From positions 1 through 64,000 of the forward strand of contig JAUIAH010000031.1 of the NCBI GenBank assembly GCA_030425385.1: a DNA stretch of 64,000 bases. Direction: 5' to 3'. Within the stretch, counting starts at the first letter, position 1; each line of letters opens with the position of its first letter. The notes below the pieces were generated by a model. That model saw nothing but the letters and a program-made list of their open reading frames with translations, was not told the DNA's origin and did no database searches. The stretch is from Verrucomicrobiia bacterium (lineage in GTDB: Bacteria > Verrucomicrobiota > Verrucomicrobiia > Verrucomicrobiales > DEV007). This document shows, piece after piece, positions 27,622-40,300 of this stretch. Made by a program: the position numbers and the translations under genes.

Positions 27622-28347
27622 CTACGAGATGCTCGCGGAGCGTTGCCGTCGCCCTATCAGAAGTCCTAAGCTGGCCAGCACCAACGCGGTGCTGGACGGC
27701 TCTGGGATGGTGTAGGTCTGGATGCCATACGGATTGGTCGGCGTTTGTGAGAATTGGCCATCTCCGGTAGTGGTGCTGCTCCCGCGGGTTTCCTCACCGA
27801 AGTTGGCGGTGACGCCGTCATCGGACAGGTTCATTTCCACCACCTCGGTGTGGGCACCGGATGCCGCTTCCGAGGGGAAGGTCCAGGCCGAGTTGGGGTC
27901 TCCACCGCCGGTGGGATTGGAAAGGAGTGTCCACTCGATAGAGCTATCGACCGTTGTGTTCTGATTGTAGATCCACACGTAGGCATCCTTGCCAAAGAAG
28001 GTGGCAGCCGTGTCCCCACCACTGGCATTGCCATCAAGAATGGTGCCATTGGCGTCCGGGGTGTTCAGGAGGGTCACACTGCCAGCATACCGTCCGGTGG
28101 TCGAGCTGTAGCCGCCCACATCCAGGGTGTGCCAATTGGCTTCCCAATCGGCCATGTTGGTCTCGTCCGGGGTGAACCCATCGGCAAAGGTGCCAAGCGC
28201 GAAGGTGTATTCAGAGGGATCGACAAGAGTGACGCCGTCACTTTCATAGAGGAAATCGCCGACGGCGCTTCCCCAGTGAATGGTGACAGCCTTGCTCATG
28301 CCGATGATGATCATGAGAATGGCGAAGATCAGTAATTGGAGGTTCAT
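27622..28347 (-). CDS. PEP-CTERM sorting domain protein
   Basis: This 241-residue exported protein has an N-terminal signal peptide (about 1-20) and a C-terminal PEP-CTERM signal: IPEPSSTALVLASLGLLIGRR, that is Pro-Glu-Pro, a hydrophobic helix and a basic tail. Exosortase recognises such signals and anchors or releases the protein at the surface, often with glycosylation. No exosortase gene is present here. The mature part (about 21-210) is a single beta-rich domain, rich in Thr, Gly and Asp, of a kind repeated across verrucomicrobial genomes without a known role. It starts 23 bp after the stop of the 7,691-residue gene, so the two may be co-transcribed. It converges with the glycoside hydrolase gene. 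Confidence 0.88.
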   Translation of the reverse strand: MNLQLLIFAILMIIIGMSKAVTIHWGSAVGDFLYESDGVTLVDPSEYTFALGTFADGFTPDETNMADWEANWHTLDVGGYSSTTGRYAGSVTLLNTPDANGTILDGNASGGDTAATFFGKDAYVWIYNQNTTVDSSIEWTLLSNPTGGGDPNSAWTFPSEAASGAHTEVVEMNLSDDGVTANFGEETRGSSTTTGDGQFSQTPTNPYGIQTYTIPEPSSTALVLASLGLLIGRRQRSASIS

Positions 28348-28370
28348 AACGGTGGGATGATGTGGGAGAG

Positions 28371-31300
28371 TTAGGGCGCCCAGGGGAGGGGGTGTCTGTG
28401 TTCGATGTCACATCCCGACGTGACCCGGTGGTAGAAGACAGATCGGTCCGCCTTGAAGACCTTCTCATTTGAAGTGTCGTCTAGATTGACGTCTTGCACG
28501 TCGCTCCACTGGGCAAAGGGCGGCAAGCCTAGAATGCTGCCTTCTAGGCGGAAGTGTCCTGTGAAGGACTCGCTGTAGACACTGCCATCGCCGTTCCAGA
28601 AATGAACCTGATCTGCGGTAGCCGGATCGAGCGAGCCAGTGACTTGGTTGACGGTATCATTCAGGCCGCGATCTGCGAATGAGGCGTCTATTGGAAAGCC
28701 ATTGGCGACCATGCGATAGCCTTCGCCCAGCGGACAACGGAAGGTATTGGCTCGCACCACGCCCATTCCGAGAACGGTGAGTGCGCCCAGCTTGGGATGG
28801 ACGAAATACCCTTGGTGAGGCGCCAAGACGTCATTCCCTGCGGCCGCTCCCGTGCCTTCGTTCTTCCACTCGACTGGATCGTCAACGTAGAGGACTTTCC
28901 AGGGAATATTGCCGCCTTCGTAGATGAGAAGCCGGTCGGCGAGACTCGGATCCGCTTCCGGCGTGAGCGCGGCTGCCGGGAAAAGGCCTTCCGCCGTCTG
29001 GTGCGCTCGCACCGCAAACCGATCCTCAGCCAGATTCGCTGGGAGTGTGGTGCTGGTGTTAAATGGCGGGCCCGCGCAGAGATCATTGTCAGGAGCCAGC
29101 GTGATGACGCCACTAGCATTGGCGCTGACGACATCGAAGCGATGCCCTTCATTGTCACCACTAAGAATCTCTAAGTAGTAGCTGGATCCTGGCACGAGAA
29201 CATTCGAAAGGTCAGGCGTGCCTGTCATCGTCAGCTCTTGTCCTGACACACTCGCCACGGCACCGGAGAACGCTTCCTTCTGCAACCAAGGGTGACTGAA
29301 CGAGGCGCACTGGTTCTGTCCACAGTCCGTTTGCTTCCACCCTTGCACCTGGGTGTGCGAGGTGAAATCGGTGCCGCCCCCGTCGGTGTCGAGCTTGACG
29401 GTGAGCCTGACAAAACCACGGGCTTCGGCATCTTCAAAGCCTAACAAGGTATCGCCAGTGGTGGCGACCGCTGTGATGTCAGCGATGCGCACCTCTTCCA
29501 AACCATTGCCAAGGTCGGTGACGGTGACGCCTGCGCCGGGACCGCCCGAGCCAGGCACCACGGTGAGCTGAACCCAAGTGGTGTCGCCCGTGGTGGGGAG
29601 GGTCGTGCGTCCTTCCAGACAGTAGGTGACGTCAGTGAGACCGCCCGCGGGACGGTAGAAGACGGCTTCGAAGGTATCGGGATCGCCCGAGGTGTTCACT
29701 TCCGCACAGAACGGCGGGAACGCCGGGATGGGATCATTGGGATCGAGGCAGAAGGCGTATTCTAACAAATTGTCGTAGATGTCTTTGTCAGGATTGCCTG
29801 CCTCGGGAAGCGCGCCGGTAGGCTGGGGGAGGGCGTCGTCTCCACTGAGACCATTGTCAGTGAGAAAGGCTGACCAGGTATCCGCCTTGCTGTCATCGAT
29901 CTGATAGCCAAAGTCGTAGCTGGCGATGGGATCACCTTCATTGTCTGGTGCTGCCGGGGCGAGGGTCACGTTGGTGAGACCTTGTGTGGGCGTGGCGGCG
30001 ACACCGGCGTGATCATCACTATCCAACTGATCATTGGTTCCGCTGTCCACCTGAGCGATGACGTAGCCGTCTGGTGTATGGGCGCTCAATTGATAGGCGG
30101 GCTGGCCCACGGCGGGTGTGGTGGCACTGCCAGAACCGGAAGCGTAATCTTCATCGGCCAGGACACCGAATGTGTAGGCTCCGGCTTCGCCAGTGACAGG
30201 CTCGTCCGCCGTGACCGTCTTGGCAGTGACAGTGGCTCCGCTCGGGTAGGTGATCAGCAAGGTCACTTCCACGCCATTCAGCCCCATTTCTCCGCTGTCC
30301 TGGTCACCATTGTCGTTCGCATCAATCCATGCCCGGTTGCCTATTTGAGCTAGATCTTTGTAGTATCCAAAGTCAGCCGTGAGATTCTCCGGCGCTGCCG
30401 TCGTTAGCGCAAGCGAGCCATACGGATCGATCTGGCTCTGACCGGTCGTGGCGACCGTGCCTAACGATTGCCAATAGCCATTCAACACACTCGCGGTGTC
30501 AGTGACATCGACGATGTAGGAGACATCAACCGCAAGGCCGGTGAAGAGGTAGTTGCCATCATCGCTACTTGTCGTGGAAACAAAGCCGTCCGTCGTGGTG
30601 GTGCCTACTCTAGGTTCGCCAGGCTCTAACAAACCGTCGCCATCGAGATCGCGGTAGAGATCGATGGTGACGCCGGCGATGAGTGGCTCGTCATCGTCCG
30701 TGCTTGCCGTGCCATCCGGCCCATCGATTCCATCCCATATGCCGTCTGCATTCGCATCGAGCCAAACGAGGTTGCCGATCGTGCCCTGGGTTGTTTCCCC
30801 ACGGTATCCGAAGTCCTGAGCGAGATTCACCGCCGCGCCGTTGGTGAGACTTACCGTGGCCAAAGTGTCTCCAGCGGGACCGTTCGCTGCCGTTCCCGTA
30901 TGGCTCAGGTTCTCGAGCACAGCGCCCGGAAGGAAGTTCTCATCTGCCACGCGCACCTGATAGTCGGCATCATTGTCTCCATCCGCTCCATCATCGAGTG
31001 GGAGTCCGGTGAAACCATAGTAACCATGGGCATCGGTTGTCGTGGTCGCGATGACATTGCTGTGATGATCGAGCAACTCCACTAAGACACTTTGGATGCC
31101 AGATCCCAGCTCATTCTGATCATTGCCACCATCGGCATCGAGCCACACATAGTCGCCAATGGCCCCCAGGGCCGTTGCTGGTGGGTAACTAAAGTCCTCG
31201 TCTCGATCATGAGGAGCTGCGGTGGTGAGACTGGCGGATGCTTGGCTATAACTCGCTGTGCGGCTGACGAAGCTCGGCAGTGTCGTCACGTCGACGGCAA

Positions 31301-34300
31301 CCGTGTAGTCCGCATCGTTATCGCCATCGGCGCCATCATCGAGCGCTAAGCCGTCGAAGAGATAGTACCCGGTGGGATCAGTCGTGCGTCGGGCGATCTC
31401 TGTCCCCGTGTGGTCGAGCAAGATCACCGTCACTCCGCCAAGGCCGCTTTCACCTGAGCTGGCTGCTTGGTTGCCGCCACTACTGTTCTCATCAAACCAG
31501 ACGAAGTCTCCGATGGATCCTATATCTGTCGCCGCCACAAATGGCTCGTAGCTAAAGTCTTGATCGCGCACATGAGGCGTGGCGACCGTTGGCGTGGCGT
31601 CACTCACACTATTCCCTGAGGTGGTCTCGCCATTGGCTGTCTCCTCATAGGTGCCCGCCGGATCCACATGCGGAGGCAAACTGTTCGTTTCGACCTGCAC
31701 AAAGTAAGTCGTGTCCAATGGTAGTCCAGTGAAGAGGTAGTTGCCCTGCCCATTGGTATACTGCTCGCCAACTAACAGATCATCAGTCTCTGGCTCGAAT
31801 AGACCATCGCCATCATCCTCGTAAAGCCTGACTAAGACACAAGGGAGGCCGGGTTCGCTACCCTGGGTGCTTTGATCTCCTCCGCTGCCGTCCCTATCAA
31901 ACCAGATGGTGTCACCGATAGAGCCCACGGGATCACCGGTCAGCTGGGTGCCATCGGTGTCATACCCGAAATCTTGTGCACGCTGGTGCGGTGCGGCATG
32001 GGTGAGAGCAATGAGGTTTCCCTCGTTGTCGTCATCACCGTCAGGATCCTCTGTATTGCTATGCTTGTAGAGCGGCTGACCACTGCTGAAATTGTCGGCA
32101 GCCACGCGCACTTGGTAGCTATCCAACGGCAGTCGATCAAAGAGGTAGTATCCCGCACTGTTCGTCGCCGTGGTTCGCACGACGGTGCCATTGGCGTCTA
32201 ACAATTGCACGGCGACACCGGGAAGGCCACTGCGTGGTTCATCTTGATCGCCTTCGACGTCCGTATCCAGCCACACGTAGTCACCGATCGATCCCGAGGG
32301 ATCGCCTGGTGTGTAGCCAAAGTCTTCGGTTCGAACATCAGGTGTGCCCGCACTGATCGCCACCGCGCTCTTTCCTGGCGTTCCGAGAACACCATCGCGA
32401 TCCCACGTCTGGGAGAGGCCTTGGAGGACATGGTTCGTGTCCGTGACCACCACGATGTAGTCGGCATCACTGTCACCTCCACCATCATCAAGTGGCAAAC
32501 CGGTGAAGAGATATTGCCCATTTCCATCGGTGATCGTCGTCACGAGAAACGGTTCGCCCTGATCATGGAGACCATTTCCATTCGTGTCTTGTGCTAGCGA
32601 AACGGTAACTCCTGGGATGCCTTGGGTGGTCTCGCTAACGTCAGCGGTGCCCGTGACATCACCTTGTGTTTCAGATGCGCCGCCGTCCACCGGAGCGATG
32701 CTCGCTCCTGTCCCGTCGGCATCGAGATCGATCCAAACCGTATCGCCAATGGACCCTACGGTCCCTGCATTGTAACCAAAGTCTGCGTTGAGGAACACAT
32801 CCCCCGGTCCCAAGATGATGGGCACGGTGGTCTCATGATCGTCAACAGATCCGCCCGGCCAGGGAACGCCGAAGTGATCGGGATCTCCAGTTTGTGTGAG
32901 GCCAATGATAGGTCCCTGATCGCTCTCAACTTTGACGCAGTAGGCCCCCGGTGCCAGTCCATCAAAGAGGTAGCTGCCAAGTGCGTCAGTGGTGGTTGAT
33001 GCTTCCTCCACATCGTCCGCGGTGTGGAAGATCAAATCGGGCCCCGGCGCATGGAGAGTGACCGTGGCTCCCGCAATCCCCGCCTCGCCAGGATCCTGGA
33101 CGCCATTGCCGTTTGTATCATACCACACGGTGTCTCCTATGGCGGCCGTCTCGCTGCCAGAGGGTGTATTGACGTCTGTGTCAGGATTCCAATTGTAGCC
33201 AAAGTCCGCGGTGAGATCGACCCATGGCTCCGTGCCCCCAATCGTCACCGGATAGCCCAGCCCGCCATGATCCTGATTGCCACCATCGGCATGTGGCAGG
33301 GTGCTCGGCGTGGTTTGTGTCAGTCCCGTGGGCAAGGTGGATTCATCCACATCCACCAGGAATGTGCCAGCTGGCAGTTCATCGAAGAGGTAGCCGCCAT
33401 CCGCATCCGATACCGTGGTTGCTAGGAGAATGCCGTTGTCGTCCTTCAGTTGGAGGACCACGTTTGGCACACCGTGTTCGCCCACATTCTGATAGCCGTC
33501 GGAGTTCTCGTCGATCCACACATAGTTGCCAATGGCTCCTGCTGGCGGCTGGATCCAGAAACCAAAGTCAATCGTCATATTGACACTATCATCTCCCAAG
33601 ACGGAAGTCGGTCCGGTCGATGACCCCGATTCATTGGTCGGTTCGCCACCTTCGGTGACCAGGATGATCGCACTGACAATGCCGCCATTGAGTAGGGTAT
33701 CCAGTCCGTTCTCATCGGCATCATCGTCATTCGTATCATCACCCCCAGCCCCAGGCAGGCTTTCATAACCAAACAATGGCTCTCCAGGGCCAAATTCGCT
33801 TGCCGGGATGTATACGCGGTAGGCGCCATCGGGAAGAAGGTCGAAGAGGTAGTTGCCATCGGAAAGGGTCGTCGTTTGCCGAATCGGTGCATCGACCCCT
33901 GGCTCCTGATCGGACGTGTAAAGCTCTACCGCGACGCCGTTGACACCCTCACCCACGTCGAAGACCCCGTCACGATCCGCATCGATGAAGACCACGTTTC
34001 CTAGGGCGGGATCGGGTTCGTGCGGGATAAAGCCGAGATCAACGGTCATGTCGACATCGTTGTCATCCAGGGTTCCGGTGTAGTCTACCTGGGTCGCTTC
34101 GAGTTCGGGCGCTCCGTCGACTGCCAAGGTGACGGCATTGGAGACCGTTCCCCCACGGATGGGGGAATCGGAGCCATTGTCATTGTTAGGGGATCCTTCA
34201 TCGATGGCGGCCGTGTCTTGCCCCGGCAGAGACGTCGCGCCAGCTAGTGGTCCGTAAGCGAACGCCTTGGCTGGGATGTAGACCACGTAGGTATCCGGTT

Positions 34301-37300
34301 CGAGTTGATCGAAGAGATAGGCGCCATCCGTGCCTGTGATAGTCTCCTTCACGGGAGTGTCCACACCTGGCGTTTGGCCGCTGGTATAGAGGGCCACGCA
34401 AATCCCTTCGGCACCCTCGCCTGGATCGAAGTCACCATCGCCATTGGCGTCCGCGTACACTCGCGAGCCCAACGCGACCTTGCCGCCTGTCGGTGCCTCG
34501 AAACCAAAGTCCACCGTCAGATTGACCGCATTGTCAGGCAGGGATCCGCTGTATTTCGTGTCATTGTCAGATTCCGGCTCGTCCCCGGCTGCCAAGGCGA
34601 TGGGTGCAGTGCTGACCCCGCCTTGGAAAAGGGTATCGAGACCATTCTCGTCCACATCGTCGTCATTCGCATCATCGCCGCCGGCTCCTGAAAGCGATGT
34701 TGTGCCGGCCAGTGGGCCCTCGGTGAATTCACTGGCGGGAATGTGCACGATGTAGGTCCCCTCAGCGAGTTGATCGAAGAGGTAGCACCCACCATTGCTG
34801 GTCACAGTGCGACGCAAAGGCTCATCCACACCAGGCGTGTTCGCGTCTTCGTAGAGTTCCACCACGACACCATCCTCACCCTCACCGGGATCGAACGTGC
34901 CATTGGCAGTCCCGTCGTCGATCCAGATGACATCACCGATTGCGACTGCTCCAGAAGGCGCTGCGAAAGCAAAGTCGATGGTCATGTCCACGGAATCGTC
35001 AGGCAAGGTGCCTGTGTAGCTGCTTTGTGAGGATTCGGATTGGGGCTCTGAGCCTGCGGTCAAATGGACCACCCCACTGGCGATGCCGCCTCGGGTGAAG
35101 ATGTCTTGTCCATTCTCATCGATGGTCTCATCCTTACCATCGTCTACGCCCGCGCCCGGGAGAGGGGAGACACCAGCCAAGGCGCCAGTCGCGAAGGCGG
35201 ATGCTGGAATGTAGAGAATGTAGTCCCCTTCATTGATTTCATCAAATTGATAGTGCCCGTTTGCATCGGTTGTCGTGCTCGCCAAGGGGACATGCTGACC
35301 GGGTTCCTGGCCGGAGTGATAGAGTTCAACAGTGACCTGATTCACGCCTTCGCCACTGTCATAGATGCTATTGGCTGTGGAGTCGATCCATACGCGATTC
35401 CCCACCGCTACCAGAGGTGTGCTGAATACGAAGCCGAAGTCGATGGTGAGATCCGTGTTGGCATCGCTGGCATTGTCTGAAGTGTTGTCCTTGCCGGTCT
35501 CAGCCAAAGCACCGGCTCCACCATCGGTGGGCTCGCTGTCGAAGGCGAGCGTGATCACGTTAGAGTGGATGCCATTGGCCGCAGGGTCACTGTCGTCGAT
35601 GCCATCCTCGCCCGCGTCATCGTCGCCCGTCTGAGTGCCAAGGACAGAGAGGGCTCCCTCAAGGAGTTCTCCTGAGCCAAACTCGGAGGCTGGAATCCTC
35701 ACGTAGTAGTCGCCAGGAGCCAATCCGCTGAAGAGGTAGCACCCGCCATCCGCAGTGATGGTGGAACTGCCAACCGGCACATCATCACCATTGCCTATGG
35801 TGCCATCCACCGGATCCCAAAGATCCACGATCACGCCATCGATGCCCTCACCACTGTCATAGGTGCCATTCTTGTTGAGATCGTTAAAGACGAGATTGCC
35901 GACCCCAACCGCGGATGGGGTGAACCCAAAGTCGATGGTCAAGTCGACGTTGGACTCCGTTGAGCCATCGTCGGCGGCACTGCCTTTGCCAGTTTCATTC
36001 GTGGAACCAGGTTCTGTTCCCGCTTCGAGCGCAAACACCCCGGAGGTGATGCCAGAAGCCTGTAATGAGGCTAAGGTGTTAGGACTGGGGTCGAGCCCGT
36101 TCTCATCGGCATCATCGTCGATCTGTGAGGAACCGTCTGCGGAATCCACCGGCGCGATCCCGGCATCCACGACGGAGCTGGCGATGCCATTCAGGGGGCC
36201 ACCTCCCTGGAAGTTGGAGGCTGGAAGGCGCACGCTGTAAGTGGCCCCTGGGTCGGTGACAAAGGTGTAGCAGCCGCTATCGTCGGTCACGGCGGAGGCG
36301 ACGACTGTGCTCCCATTGAAGAGCTCGACAGTGACGCCAGGCACCGGCGTGTCCTCACCGGACTGGTAGCCTGGAGTGGCCCCGCTCTCGATGAAGACGA
36401 GATTGCCGACGCCGACCTTATCCGATGCAGACTCGCATTCGATACAGAGTTCGGCACTCACATAGCTATGAGCGAAGTAAGTGCCGCCAGACCGTCGGAT
36501 CAGTCGTAGGTTCCAATCGCCTTCGCCTTCCTGAGCCATGAAGTCGCCGAGAGTACCCGTGGGCTGATAGGTGCGGGCGGCGTAAGCGGCGGCCATGTCA
36601 TGGGCGCTCACCTCGAAGGCTGCGGTTCCCCAATCGGTGGAGGCGGCATCGTCGAAGAGCACATTGATGTTGGCTCTGCCTGGAGAAGCTCCACCGCCGT
36701 AGAGAGGAGTCACGTCTGCGAGGGTGACGGTAGTGAGGCCATCTGGAGAGGTGAGATACGCCTCCATCACGGTGCGATCGAGGGCGTTGGAGTCGCCGGT
36801 ATTGGTACCGCGGATCTTGAGGCCGAGGGTGACCTTGGAAATGGTGCAACCTGCCCCGGCGGCATCGAGAGCGAGGGTGCGGTCGAGAAAGGAGGTGTCG
36901 TTAGGAATGACGATCTCAGCTCCCGGTGTGTCTTCAATGCAGATCTGAGCCACTGCCACACTACTCACAAAACCAAAGTCGATCGTGTAGTCGGTATTCG
37001 TGTCAGACGGATCGTCACCGGTCCCATCCTTGCCACCTTCAGTAACCCCCGAGGGCTCGGTGCCAGCCGCGAGATTGATGCTTACCGAGCGGATACCCGT
37101 GGCGGCGGGAGATACGGCGTCAATGCCGTTGTCGGCAAGACTAGCGATATTGTCATCTGATTGGTCATCGCCACCGTTTCCTGTTACAGAGTGCACTTGA
37201 TAGAGTGGATCAGAAGAGTCGTCGAAGTTCTCCTTGGGCAAATGCACGAAGTATGTCCCTGGAGTAGCTCGGAGAACGTAGCAACCGCCTCCCGAGGTCG

Positions 37301-40300
37301 TTGTCGACGTCACTGGGGAGGTCGATTCGGGATCGTCACCAATCTCGTAGAGCTCTACTAACACACCATCAACAGGGGTGTCTATTCCAGCTGTGTAGAT
37401 GCCATCTGGCGTGCCTCCTTCAATCCACACCAAATTGCCTACCCCAGGCAGGAATGCTGGGTCGACAAAGGCAAAGTCGACCGTGAGATTCACATCGGCA
37501 TCGGCCGCTGCTGTGAGGACACCATCGGGATCACTCAACCCAATGGCATCCTGGGACCCTAGTTTGCCATTCTCGACAGCTCCCGAGGGTTCGCTGCCCG
37601 CATAGAGGTAGACAGGGTTGCTGCTAATGCCGTTGATACTAGCATTAGAGTCATCGATGCCGTTCTCATCCGTGCTATCGTCAATATCTTGCCCCACGCC
37701 AGCACCGGGCAGGGAATCGAACCCGTTCAAGTCACCGCCATTGATCTCTGCGGCGGGAATATGGACAAAGAAAGCTCCTGGGCCAGGAGCAAAGAGGGCG
37801 TAGCAGCCTCCGTTGGCCGTGACAGTCGTGTCGACGGGAGCGTCGACACCTGGCGTGTCACCAAATTGATAGAGTTCTAATGTGACTTGATCGATCCCAC
37901 TGTCATCCGTCTCATTGGTGTAGACTCCATCGAGATTGTCATCGCTGTAGACCAAGTTGCCGACCGCGACAGGCTTGGCGTCTTCAACGCCGAAATCGAT
38001 GGTGTAATCGCTTTCGTCTCCTGTGGTGAAATAATAGCCAAAGCCGCCATTGAAACCCGCGAGCGCTCCTGAAAGATCGTCGAGGAATTGGAGATCACTA
38101 TCAAGATCATCAGCCCCTTGATCGGCCTGGGTTCCCTGGCGACCGAAGAGGGCGCCACCCATTTGAAACGCGCTTGCATCGATCACGGCCAGATACTCGG
38201 TATTGGACATCAGTTCGGGACTGACCCACGTCCCTTCAATGGCGTTGTCGTTGCCAGGGTCGTCGGCTGTGGTGGTCGTCCCGACAAGTACGCCATCTTT
38301 GGTATAAATGCTAATGGATACATTGGCGATGCCTGGCTCGCCCGGTTCCTGGACACCATCGCCATCCAAATCATCAAAGACACGATTGCCCACCACCAGT
38401 GGGAGTTCACAGCCGAGTTCGAGGTCTCCCAATCCTGCTGCCTTGCCAAAGGTCACGCCAGCCGAGGAGAGATCGTAGATTTGAAAGCGATCGACCACGG
38501 ATCCATCAGTGATACTCAGCCTCTTCGTGCCACCTGCCGTGTAGTTGCCATCTCCATCGATGGGGTCATAGACAGTCACCATGATCTCTGAAGTGTGCGG
38601 ACGCACCGCAAGCGAACCAAAGGCCGTTTCAAGGTGTTCTGTGTAAGTGTCAGTTGACCAGGAGTCTCCGGTGTAGAACTCTGATGAATCGACAACATAA
38701 CCTCCCGGAGTATTCTGCACGCGGATGATGTCTCCGGCGCCCACGGATTGTACCGTCTCGGTGCCACTCGGCTTGTAGTTGTTGTAGCCACCGACCATGG
38801 CTTGCCGATCGTTGAAACCCAGGATGATATTGCCAGCGGAATCGAACTCGATGTCGGCGAGCATGGGTTGGGCATGAATCACGAAATTCTCGCCAGTGAA
38901 GAAGGGATCGACCACGGTGTCGGCTGGCCAAGTAGAAGCCGCCTCTCCCAACCAGGGTTTCCATTGCGTGGCCGCCAATGTCGCGGCCCTCACAGAGTCG
39001 TCGAACGAACCAAAGGCACTATCAGGTCGAGTCCATGCGGTATCACGCCCGGACAATGGCAAGTTGTATTGATAGACTTCGTCAAATCCAGTGGCGGTTG
39101 CGTTCAATTGAAGGATGAAAGCAGCCAAGGTGCCACCATTCTCGCCAGAACAAACCGCGCCCACGTAGATCTCGGATCCTAGCACCTTCACTGCCCAAGG
39201 GCGAAACTCCGTCTTTGCACAGATTGCAGTGACCGAGGCGGGGGCGGTGTCGTAGATGTCCAAGGAACTTGTGATTGATGCGGAGGCGCCGGTCAGATCA
39301 ATGGTCACCAAGTCTTGGCCACCCACGTTGACGGCATAAAGTGTATTGCTGTCTGCTGAGATATCGATATCGCCCAACCCTGCGCGTCCCGTGGCTTGAT
39401 ACCCAGGCAAGTCATTCGAGGGTGAGTCACTGACGATGCCCGATAAGCCTCTACTAGCATTGTCTAAGGAATAGCCACCTGGATTAGTGCTAGGAATGGT
39501 GATCAAGGTGTCGACCACCGGGTTGTCGAGATCGGTCGTATCGATCCTATAAATGGCTCCAATATCATCCGCCGTTCCCGGAGTGCCATCGGCACCAGGC
39601 CCGAGCGAGACGTGACGTCTGACCACGGTGGCAAAGTAAGCATAGTCACGCTCGCGATCGTAGGCTGCTCCCCAAGTGGAACCCACTTCCGCCGCGGATG
39701 CTAAGGTCTTCTTATTGGTGGTGGAGGTGCCACTATCATCAAAGCGGAATGCGACGATGGCGTCTAGAACACCTGCGGTTGTTGGGGAGCTAGGAGTCCC
39801 TGGGTCACCGTTGATGTAACATGGGGTGAAGACGATCGGGTTCAGCTCGCAGGCATCCGCCGGACCAATGAGCGGAAGCTTGAAGTCACTATCAGATTGC
39901 GTGAAGACCGTTAGCGTTCCGGCCCCTGTCGGACTTGGAATGAAGGGAGCTGGGAGATTGGAATAGACAACGCGTAGATCAATGCCGCTCGCGAGACCGA
40001 GGTCATACTGGCCATTAGCATCAGTGACAACCTGGGCCAACGGCGTTCCAGTGGCGTAGTAGGCAGTCACCGTGACGCCCGCAATACCAAACTCCTCGGC
40101 GTCAAACGTCCCATTGCCATTGGTGTCCCGAAACACGCAGTTCGTGGTAGTGCTAGACAGCGTGAAACCGAAGTCCACGGTGAGATTGGTGTTGGCATCG
40201 TCGCCATTGTCTGAAGTGTTGTCCTTGCCGGTTTCGGCCAAAGCGCCCGCTCCGCCATCAGTGGGCTCGCTGTCGACGGCGAGCGTGATCACGTTAGAGT

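Noticed and set aside
28371-28800. LPXTG sortase or PEP-CTERM signal at the end of the 7,691-residue protein
   Set aside because: The last residues are polar and end HRHPLPWAP, without a hydrophobic helix or basic tail.
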